A stretch of 64,000 nt of DNA from Vibrio splendidus (lineage in GTDB: Bacteria; Pseudomonadota; Gammaproteobacteria; Enterobacterales; Vibrionaceae): positions 1 to 64,000 of the forward strand of contig NZ_MCUN01000020.1 in assembly GCF_002873455.1 (NCBI RefSeq), read 5' to 3'. Each line of letters opens with the position of its first letter. Position 1 is the first letter of the stretch. Positions 58,341-64,000 of this stretch are shown here, in pieces. The position numbers were made by a program, and so were the translations under genes. Below the pieces are notes generated by a model. It was given only the letters and a program-made list of their open reading frames with translations, did not search any database and was not told where the DNA came from.

Positions 58341-59327
58341 TTACCACTGAGGCATTAACGAAAGTGGTGGCTCTTGCAGGGTAGCAATTTGCTCTTTACA
58401 AGCAAGTACTTGTTGCTCCCAATATTTCGGATCATTAAACCACGGGAAGGCCAGAGGAAACGCAGGATCGTGCCATCGTTTCGCCAACCATGCCATGTAA
58501 TGCACCATACGTAGACCGCGCAGTGGTTCGATTAGTTTCAGTTGTGCGGTATTAAAATCGCAAAACTCTTGATAACTCTCTAGCAGAATATCCAGTTGCA
58601 TCAGTTTATCTTGGCGTTCGCCGTTAAGCAGCATCCACAGATCTTGTATCGCAGGGCCGTTACGTGCGTCATCAAGATCGACGAACATTGGCCCGTCACG
58701 CCATAAGATATTTCCTGGGTGGCAGTCGCCATGTAGACGAATATTGTCAATGTGACTCGGCCACTGGCTCTCTAGCTCTTTGATCAGAAGATCGACGTCA
58801 TTGAAGAACGCGTTCTCTAAGTGCGTTGGGATAAACTGAGAGTTCTCTAGAATCTTACGTGGCTGATAAAGGTATTCATCTAAGCTGATGGTCGGACGGT
58901 GCTGGAATATTCTTCCTGCGCTGGCTTTATGAATACGACCAAGGAAACGTCCAACGCCTTCCAATTGATCTAGATTGTCGACTTCATACTGTCTACCACC
59001 GACACTTTCAAACAGTGCAAATAGGTAGCCTTGATATTCATGCAAGGTTGCGCCGTTGATTCGCATAGGTGGAGCAATCGGTAGCTCTTGTTCGATTAGT
59101 TCTAACGCGAAGTCATGCTCTTCTTGGATCTGTGCTGTGTTCCAGCGCTGCGGACGATAAAACTTAACGACGTAGCGTTTACGGTCTTCATCGGTGAATT
59201 GATACACCCGATTTTCGTAACTGTTGAGAGCGAGAAGCCCGGATTCAGCACGAACACCAATACTCTCAAGTGCGTACCACATGAAGTCAGGAGTCAGGTT
59301 ATCAAAGTTAAAGGCTTGCATCGTCAT
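58341..59327 (-). CDS. srkA: Stress response kinase SrkA (YihE)
   Basis: Ser/Thr protein kinase with a choline-kinase-like fold, counteracting stress-induced cell death in E. coli. At ATG 59327 the protein has 328 residues, exactly E. coli length. LNSYENRVYQF, LHGDCHPGNILW (catalytic Asp/His) and MFVDLDDARNGPA (metal Asp) are diagnostic. That ATG has no ribosome site. An in-frame ATG at 59345 has AAGG 7 nt upstream but lies within a hairpin that looks like the ccoG terminator, so the start is uncertain. Confidence 0.88.
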   Translation of the reverse strand: MTMQAFNFDNLTPDFMWYALESIGVRAESGLLALNSYENRVYQFTDEDRKRYVVKFYRPQRWNTAQIQEEHDFALELIEQELPIAPPMRINGATLHEYQGYLFALFESVGGRQYEVDNLDQLEGVGRFLGRIHKASAGRIFQHRPTISLDEYLYQPRKILENSQFIPTHLENAFFNDVDLLIKELESQWPSHIDNIRLHGDCHPGNILWRDGPMFVDLDDARNGPAIQDLWMLLNGERQDKLMQLDILLESYQEFCDFNTAQLKLIEPLRGLRMVHYMAWLAKRWHDPAFPLAFPWFNDPKYWEQQVLACKEQIATLQEPPLSLMPQW

Positions 59328-59332
59328 AGAAT

Positions 59333-59360
59333 AAAAAAGGCTCATTACTGAGCCTTTTTC
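59333..59360 (-). terminator. Hairpin between ccoG and srkA (terminator-like)
   Basis: Eleven-bp perfect stem AAAAAGGCTCA/TGAGCCTTTTT with a 4-nt loop and T run on the minus strand, 40 nt after ccoG. It also contains an AAGG ribosome site and an ATG in frame with srkA. Confidence 0.75.
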
Positions 59361-59400
59361 CATTTATTGGGTGTTATACCAAGCGCCAAGATGGCTGGTA

Positions 59401-60819
59401 TCAGAGCTTCTTGATAAAGCGGCTTTCGACTTCCATCGTAAACTCTTCATTATCCGAGAGTATAAACTGAATTGTCGAAACTGGTGAGCTCAGTTTTTCT
59501 GGATCGACTCCTAAGCTGATAGGCAGGTTTAAAACCTCACCTGGCTCTACGGTAATAGTTTGTTTACCGTACCAGATAGAATCAGGTAGCCCGCTTACAT
59601 TAAGCTTGTACTCTTGCTCTTGCTGAGTTTTGTTGATTATTTTCAAGTTGTAAGTATTTTCGACAAGCCCTTGGGTATTGATTCTAAATAGCTGGTTTCT
59701 ATCTCGTAGAACGCTTAAGCCTGCAGGATCAACACTCGCTATCTGTGCAAAGAACAAACCAAGCATTACGATCAATATTACCCCATAGCCTAGTAGCTTG
59801 GGACGCATCACCTTGGTTGAGTGACCTTCAAGCCTATGTTCGGTGGTGTAGTTGATCAGACCTTTGTCATAACCCATACGTTCCATGGTGTTGTCGCAGG
59901 CATCAATACACGCGCCACAGTTGATACATTCGTATTGCAGTCCGTCACGGATATCGATACCCGTTGGACACACTTGTACACACAGATTACAGTCAATACA
60001 GTCGCCTAAACCCAGTTCTTTTGGATCGGCTTTACGAGAGCGAGGGCCGCGGCTTTCACCACGTTCAGTGTCGTAACCCACGATGAAGGTATCTTTATCG
60101 AACATCGCCGATTGGAAACGCGCGTAAGGACACATGTGCAGACAAACAATAGAGCGCATCCATCCCGCATTCGCATAAGTACACCCAGCAAAGAACAATA
60201 CCCAAAATACCGGCCAAAAAGTCGAGTTAAAGGTAAAGAAGCCAACCACCAGCTCTTTGATTGGGATGAAGTAACCGACAAAGGTTAAGCCCGTCGCAAT
60301 AGCAATCGCCCACCATGCAATGTGTTTGAGTGTTTTTCTGATCGCTAGGTTGGCGGTGAGCTTGTTTGAATCTTGTTTTCTTCGTTTATTGGCTGCACCT
60401 TCCAGTTTCTCTTCGAACCAGATGTACATGAAGGTCCAGACGGTTTGAGGGCACAAATAGCCACACCAGACTCGCCCTAAGAAGGTGGTTATGAAGAATA
60501 AGCCAAACGCAGCAATCATAAATAGGATGGCGAGCAGGGTCAGATCTTGTGGGTATAAGGTGGTGCCAAAGAAGTTGAATTGCTGGCTACCGATATCGAG
60601 CAAGATCGCTTGTCGTTCACCAAATGGAATCCATGGGATAAGCGCAAAAAGTAAAAGTAAGAACCAACCGCCGTAACGACGAAGTTGTTGGAATTTACCT
60701 TTGCTTTCTCGAACATAGATTCGGTTACTTGGGTTAAATCGATCTCCATTACCTTTATGTGTTTTTGGGTTAAAGGTTTTAGGAGTCACATCTTTGATAT
60801 CGATTTTATCCTGACTCAT
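59401..60819 (-). CDS. ccoG: Cytochrome c oxidase accessory protein CcoG (FixG/RdxA family)
   Basis: Membrane iron-sulfur protein that reduces Cu for assembly of cbb3-type cytochrome oxidase. 472 residues. About five hydrophobic helices are present, with CGYLCPQTVW near the first cysteines. Two 4Fe-4S ferredoxin motifs follow: CIDCNLCVQVCP and CINCGACIDACDN. The C-terminus is the FixG immunoglobulin-like domain. The ccoNOQP genes are not in this window. ATG has AAGGA 8 nt upstream. Confidence 0.93.
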   Translation of the reverse strand: MSQDKIDIKDVTPKTFNPKTHKGNGDRFNPSNRIYVRESKGKFQQLRRYGGWFLLLLFALIPWIPFGERQAILLDIGSQQFNFFGTTLYPQDLTLLAILFMIAAFGLFFITTFLGRVWCGYLCPQTVWTFMYIWFEEKLEGAANKRRKQDSNKLTANLAIRKTLKHIAWWAIAIATGLTFVGYFIPIKELVVGFFTFNSTFWPVFWVLFFAGCTYANAGWMRSIVCLHMCPYARFQSAMFDKDTFIVGYDTERGESRGPRSRKADPKELGLGDCIDCNLCVQVCPTGIDIRDGLQYECINCGACIDACDNTMERMGYDKGLINYTTEHRLEGHSTKVMRPKLLGYGVILIVMLGLFFAQIASVDPAGLSVLRDRNQLFRINTQGLVENTYNLKIINKTQQEQEYKLNVSGLPDSIWYGKQTITVEPGEVLNLPISLGVDPEKLSSPVSTIQFILSDNEEFTMEVESRFIKKL

Positions 60820-61145
60820 GGACTATCCTTTTTGTGGCTTGTTTGCCCGGTTAAGTCGGGCATGACGACATTACTTGAAAGTATGGTTTAGAGAACCTAT
60901 TGAAATTGAGCTTGGTGCATTTGTTGTTATCGCACTCGCTCTTATTATTTTAGAAGATTCTTATGGATGGCGATTATAGCGACAATCTTGTTCTCATTTC
61001 TTTAACGCTATCAACCTTTAACAACAAAAGTCATAACAGTTGTGACGAAAAAATAGCGAACAGAAACAAAAAAGCGACCGAGTGGTCGCTTTTCGAAATT
61101 GATGGTTTTATTTATACGGCTATTGAATTCTCAATAAATAGGCGA
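60820..61145. other. Intergenic region between ccoG and yihD
   Basis: No gene is supported in these 326 bp. A small GC hairpin (TGCCCG/CGGGCA, 60844-60862) sits about 25 nt before ccoG in its leader. The AT-rich stretch around 60930-61060 probably holds the ccoG promoter. I looked for an FNR box because of the cbb3 connection and found none convincing. The yihD terminator is at 61070-61093. Confidence 0.6.
61068..61094 (-). terminator. yihD terminator
   Basis: AAAAGCGACC/GGTCGCTTTT (61070-61079, 61084-61093), followed on the minus strand by TT and then GTTTC; oriented for yihD. Confidence 0.82.
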
Positions 61146-61409
61146 TTAAAGAAGGCCACGCGCTTTTAGAATTGCGGTTTTGAAATCATCTTCTTGGTCT
61201 TTTTTAAGACCAGGGATCATTTCATCTTTTTCGCTGTTACGCATTTTTAGATGGTAGATGAGAACATCGTCAGTCAGTTCTTCAAGCTTGCCTTGGTAGC
61301 CTGCTTCTTTTGATAGCTTAATGATGAACTCTAATAGGTTAAGCTCTTGATCTTTCTGCCACTCAGGCTCCATCAGTTCAAGTAGTTCCTCAATGCGGTG
61401 ACACTTCAT
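61146..61409 (-). CDS. yihD: YihD family protein (DUF1040)
   Basis: 87-residue acidic cytoplasmic protein of unknown function, very close to E. coli YihD (89). [18 protein letters not shown] at the N-terminus and [13 protein letters not shown] and [16 protein letters not shown] further on are conserved. In E. coli yihD lies directly upstream of yihE (srkA) and dsbA. Here ccoG is interposed. GGAG precedes ATG by about 9 nt. Confidence 0.92.
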   Translation of the reverse strand: MKCHRIEELLELMEPEWQKDQELNLLEFIIKLSKEAGYQGKLEELTDDVLIYHLKMRNSEKDEMIPGLKKDQEDDFKTAILKARGLL

Positions 61410-61510
61410 ATTTTACTTCTCCACAAATTTTATAATGATTTGTGGTTAAGGTATCAAATCGGGTAGGGAATACCAATGTGTAAAGACATTTCAAGACGGG
61501 ACCGGGCAAG

Positions 61511-61539
61511 AAAAAAGCGCAGTAAAAACTGCGCTTTTT
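61511..61539 (-). terminator. Terminator of the small-ORF pair
   Basis: AAAAAGCGCAGT/ACTGCGCTTTTT, perfect 12-bp stem (61512-61523, 61528-61539) with AAAA loop and T tract on the minus strand, immediately after the stop at 61541. Confidence 0.88.
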
Positions 61540-61540
61540 G

Positions 61541-61708
61541 TTAAGCGGCTTTAATTACTTTTGTTGCAGTCGGTGCCAATAAAGCAGTCTTCTGAACGAG
61601 AGTCATTGTAGGAGCCAATTTCTTAGCCGTTGGAGCAGCAACAAAGCCACTACGACGACGCATCGCACTACGGTTGGTGTGCGAGAACCTGACAGCTGTT
61701 GGGCGCAT
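61541..61708 (-). CDS. Small basic protein, 55 residues, unknown (second of a tandem pair)
   Basis: ATG 61706-61708 to TAA 61541-61543. The product is rich in Arg, Lys, Ala, Thr and Val, starts MRPTAVRFSHTNRSAMRRRS and has almost no acidic residues. AGG lies 8 nt upstream, overlapping the stop of the preceding ORF (TTAGG), so the two are probably translationally coupled. A strong terminator starts 2 nt after the stop. The arginine cluster RRR (17-19) could mean nucleic-acid or ribosome binding, which is speculative. Not recognised. Confidence 0.55.
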   Translation of the reverse strand: MRPTAVRFSHTNRSAMRRRSGFVAAPTAKKLAPTMTLVQKTALLAPTATKVIKAA

Positions 61709-61716
61709 TAATTTAC

Positions 61717-61848
61717 CTAACGGTCAGGCATATCCATTGCCAATCTAATGGCCTGATTTATCATGAGCTCCGCCTCAATTACTTGAAGAGTCACTCGTCT
61801 GGCTTCCGCCAATCCGAAAAATAAATCAGGATAATGATATGCATGCAT
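61717..61848 (-). CDS. Small protein, 43 residues, unknown (first of a tandem pair)
   Basis: ATG 61846-61848 to TAG 61717-61719. The sequence has normal protein character: an aromatic start (MHAYHYPDLFFGLAEARR) followed by an amphipathic helix-like segment (VTLQVIEAELMINQAIRLAM). The frame stays open for 21 more codons upstream without ATG, GTG or TTG, so the true start may be a rarer codon. No clear ribosome site precedes the ATG. It ends 8 nt before the 55-residue ORF. Divergent from the Spo0M gene. Not recognised. Confidence 0.5.
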   Translation of the reverse strand: MHAYHYPDLFFGLAEARRVTLQVIEAELMINQAIRLAMDMPDR

Positions 61849-61852
61849 ATCA
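61835..61852. repeat. 18-bp perfect palindrome over a start codon
   Basis: TGATATGCA followed by its exact complement TGCATATCA, without spacer, covers the ATG of the 43-residue ORF. Four bp upstream, CTTAGAT/ATCTAAG (61856-61876) makes a 7-bp hairpin. Either an operator or an RNA structure hiding the start is possible. Confidence 0.6.
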
Positions 61853-61991
61853 AGGCTTAGATTATCACTATCTAAGTTATCGATCGACGCTTGAGTGATA
61901 ATTAAACGATATTAGAGCTAAAATAGTGTGAGCAGTATATTTGAGTTTGAACCTCTTTCAGGCTTAAGATGATGCTTTAAAGGAGGTGCAT

Positions 61992-62783
61992 ATGTCGTTC
62001 TTAAAGAAAACGTTAGCAAGTTTTGGAATTGGATCTGCCAAGGTGGATTCTGTATTGCAACAGGAAGTGCTTTATCCAGGTAAGAAAGCGAGCATTATTG
62101 TGCATGTCTACGGAGGCGCTCAGCCGCAGGAGATTGATAACATCGATCTCAACTTGTGCTGTCGTTACGTTAAAGAAGTCACCATGAACTCGCAAAGGCA
62201 AGAGGGCGGTCATAAACGCCGAATGCACCAGACATACTCGTTGGCTAAATGGAGCCTACCGTATGCCTTTGTGATTCAGCCGGGTGAAAGCCGTGACTTT
62301 GAATGTGAGTTTGATGTACCACTGAATACACCAGTCACGATTGGTGATTCCAAGGTTTGGTTAGAGACAGGACTTGATATTGCGATGGCGATAGACCCGT
62401 CTGATAAGGACGTTTTAACTGTTCGTCCGGATCCGCTGCTCGATGGTATTTTTAACGAACTGGAAGCCCAAGGGTTACGCATACGCCAAGTGGAATGTGA
62501 AGCTGTAGAAGGCTTTGAACTGCCGTTTGTCCAAGAGTTTGAGTTTGTGCCGACGACGGGTCCGTATCATGGTCGTTGGCGTGAACTGGAAGTGGTTGCT
62601 CATCGTGATGATACCGAGCTTAAGCTTTGGTTTGAGATAGACCGCAATCGCGATGGTGCAAAAGGTATGTTGGCGAGTTTACTTGGGGTTGGTCAGCTAC
62701 AGCGTCAATTGAGTGTGCCATTGGATACCTCACCAGAAGATGCTGGCAAGATGGTGGTCGAGTATTTAGAAAGCGCATCTTAG
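61992..62783 (+). CDS. Spo0M (SpoOM) family protein
   Basis: 263-residue cytoplasmic protein with an arrestin-like fold, related to the Bacillus sporulation-control protein Spo0M; the role in non-sporulating bacteria is unknown. The N-terminal FLKKTLASFGIGSAKVDSVL and a two-domain beta-sandwich pattern fit the family. ATG 61992 has a perfect AGGAGG 5 nt upstream; a GTG two codons earlier overlaps that site. It precedes trhA in the same direction, 108 bp apart, with a separate promoter for trhA. Confidence 0.85.
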   Translation: MSFLKKTLASFGIGSAKVDSVLQQEVLYPGKKASIIVHVYGGAQPQEIDNIDLNLCCRYVKEVTMNSQRQEGGHKRRMHQTYSLAKWSLPYAFVIQPGESRDFECEFDVPLNTPVTIGDSKVWLETGLDIAMAIDPSDKDVLTVRPDPLLDGIFNELEAQGLRIRQVECEAVEGFELPFVQEFEFVPTTGPYHGRWRELEVVAHRDDTELKLWFEIDRNRDGAKGMLASLLGVGQLQRQLSVPLDTSPEDAGKMVVEYLESAS

Positions 62784-62822
62784 CTGAATCGCACATTTTA
62801 TAAGTCATTTTGTCATAAAAAT

Positions 62823-62856
62823 TTAAGCTTACACGTGTAAGCTTAATGTGTAATAC
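62823..62856 (+). promoter_or_regulatory. trhA promoter with 24-bp palindromic operator (FabR-like)
   Basis: A perfect, spacerless 24-bp palindrome occupies 62823-62846, each half reading TTAAGCTTACAC. Its centre AGCTTACACGTGTAAGCT closely resembles the E. coli FabR operator pattern AGCGTACACGTG-. A promoter CTTACA (62828-62833) and TAATAC (62851-62856), 17 bp apart, is overlapped at the -35 by the palindrome, the geometry of repression. No T run follows, so it is not a terminator. Confidence 0.6.
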
Positions 62857-62891
62857 TGGGTCAATCGAACATTTACTCTAGTAGGATACTC

Positions 62892-63545
62892 ATGTCTGCA
62901 TCATCAGCCAGCGAATACAGTGACATCGAAGAACGCGCTAATGCGATAACCCATGGCTTGGGCGTCGCACTTGGCGTAGTTGGCCTGATCCTGTTACTGA
63001 TTCGTGCGTTTGATTACCAAGCCGACATGTTAACTGTTGCCAGTATGGCTGTGTATGGAAGCAGTATTATTCTGCTCTTTCTTGCTTCCACGTTGTACCA
63101 CTCGATCACCACTGAGAAAACCAAGCGCTTGCTCAAAACGCTCGATCACTGTGCGATTTATTTATTGATCGCGGGCAGTTACACGCCGTTTCTCTTGGTG
63201 GGCTTAAGAACCCCATTAGCGATGGGCTTGATGGCGGTGATCTGGGGAATTGCGCTGGTGGGTATCATCATGAAGATTGCTTTCGTTTACCGATTCAAGC
63301 GCTTATCGTTGTTCATTTATTTAGCGATGGGTTGGCTATCTTTGATTGTTGTTTATCAATTAGCGATGAACATCGATATCGGTGGTTTGGTGTTACTGGC
63401 TGTTGGCGGGGTGATCTACTCTTTGGGTGTGATTTTCTATGTGGCAAAGCGCATCCCTTACAATCATGCCATCTGGCACTTGTTTGTTTTGGCGGGCTGC
63501 GCTTGCCATTTCTTCGCTATCTACTTGTACGTGACTCCGGTTTAG
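62892..63545 (+). CDS. trhA: TrhA / hemolysin III family membrane protein (YqfA)
   Basis: 217-residue integral membrane protein with seven predicted helices, of the PAQR/hemolysin III superfamily. In E. coli TrhA (YqfA) is linked to membrane energetics and unsaturated fatty-acid status. The N-terminal [15 protein letters not shown] carries the first conserved histidine. [10 protein letters not shown] and the C-terminal [12 protein letters not shown] with ACHFFAIY supply the rest of the probable metal site. The stop overlaps that of the opposing gene by 3 bp. Confidence 0.9.
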   Translation: MSASSASEYSDIEERANAITHGLGVALGVVGLILLLIRAFDYQADMLTVASMAVYGSSIILLFLASTLYHSITTEKTKRLLKTLDHCAIYLLIAGSYTPFLLVGLRTPLAMGLMAVIWGIALVGIIMKIAFVYRFKRLSLFIYLAMGWLSLIVVYQLAMNIDIGGLVLLAVGGVIYSLGVIFYVAKRIPYNHAIWHLFVLAGCACHFFAIYLYVTPV

Positions 63546-64000
63546 CGGGCTACGACCTCGGTAATTTCGGCTTTAATCTGATATTCAGGGTGTTGTTCTA
63601 GGTCGAGCTTGATTAGCTTGCCTTCTTCACCTGTCTTTGGTCGCAAATATGTGTCGGCCATTCGTTTGATTGATTTCCATACTGCGACTTCTTGTTGTGC
63701 CAGCAACTCACCTTCTGCGGTAAATACGCTGATGCTAAGTGATACCAAAATGACAGCTTGAGTGCCTTGGTTGGTGATGGCTGTCGGAATGATAAGCTCA
63801 CCACCTTCATAGCGGCTCGCGCCTAATACGACATCCACTCCTGATTGAGACAGTTGCAAGCTTGGCTTTTTACTATTAACCACAATCGTAGTACCACGCG
63901 TACTCGTTGCAACTGGGACAGCGACTACGGGTACTGCTGCAACTGTCGCCGCCGCTACCGCTGAAGTTATCTCTGTCGTTGTTGTTTCTTCTGTTTTATT
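63542..64000 (-). CDS. C-terminal part of an unidentified protein (runs off the right edge)
   Basis: The minus-strand frame is open from 64000 to TAA 63542-63544, so at least 152 residues of a longer protein are present. The first about 50 are a low-complexity Thr/Ala/Val stretch ([22 protein letters not shown]). The C-terminal about 100 residues form a compact domain ([32 protein letters not shown]-like strands) with an alternating beta pattern. A linker joining a membrane or upstream domain to a beta domain is plausible. I do not recognise it. It ends convergent with trhA. Confidence 0.65.
   Translation of the reverse strand, partial: NKTEETTTTEITSAVAAATVAAVPVVAVPVATSTRGTTIVVNSKKPSLQLSQSGVDVVLGASRYEGGELIIPTAITNQGTQAVILVSLSISVFTAEGELLAQQEVAVWKSIKRMADTYLRPKTGEEGKLIKLDLEQHPEYQIKAEITEVVAR

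Noticed and set aside
60963-61169. 68-codon plus-strand frame between ccoG and yihD
   Set aside because: Runs through the yihD terminator and into yihD antisense; no ribosome site.

Overview
The window is about 64 kb of bacterial chromosome around the replication origin, and gene content, order and protein sequences point to a Vibrio (chromosome 1). Evidence includes a canonical gammaproteobacterial oriC between mioC and mnmG, the cluster dnaA-dnaN-recF-gyrB, an amino-acid ABC transporter lying between dnaA and rpmH, the series ibpA/avtA/glySQ/mneA, and ComM next to ilvGMEDA. I cannot fix the species from the sequence alone. Almost the whole window is ordinary core genome. I see no insertion sequence, prophage, CRISPR array or tRNA.

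Layout. 1-350: leader and tandem promoters of an rRNA operon that runs off the left edge. 358-3011: leftward yigZ-trkH-hemG. 3152-6600: fadBA under a FadR operator. 6843-10913: acuI, a LysR regulator, two small membrane proteins, tusA, and the Mn exporter mneA behind a yybP-ykoY (Mn2+) riboswitch. 11095-17907: glyQS, a lipoprotein alpha-amylase, avtA. 18023-25163: ibpA and the replication operon dnaA-dnaN-recF-gyrB. 25473-27757: a polar amino-acid ABC transporter. 27964-32288: rpmH-rnpA-yidD-yidC, mnmE, mioC. 32405-32643: oriC. 32771-36991: mnmG-rsmG-parA-parB. 37183-44112: the complete ATP synthase operon atpIBEFHAGDC. 44328-45689: glmU. 45813-48102: divergent punC/punR. 48201-54805: ilvLGMEDA with a readable leader peptide and attenuator. 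55009-63545: comM, a DUF2860-like outer-membrane protein, yihD/ccoG/srkA/dsbA, an undescribed pair of small ORFs, a Spo0M-family gene and trhA. A truncated gene crosses the right edge.

How the genes work together. The window holds initiation machinery (DnaA, clamp, RecF, gyrase), the origin, and origin segregation (ParA/ParB). It also holds membrane-protein insertion (YidC/YidD), tRNA and rRNA modification (MnmE, MnmG, RsmG), energy coupling (F1Fo) and cell-wall precursor synthesis (GlmU). Several control elements can be read directly: the FadR operator, Mn2+ riboswitch, ilv attenuator, GATC clusters at oriC and dnaA, and a 24-bp perfect palindrome over the trhA -35 that resembles a FabR operator.

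The least explained part is 61511-61876. It carries two small ORFs (43 and 55 codons) in tandem with their own terminator, and an 18-bp perfect palindrome covers the first start codon. I regard this as the best candidate for something undescribed. Everything else of interest is regulatory detail on known genes.
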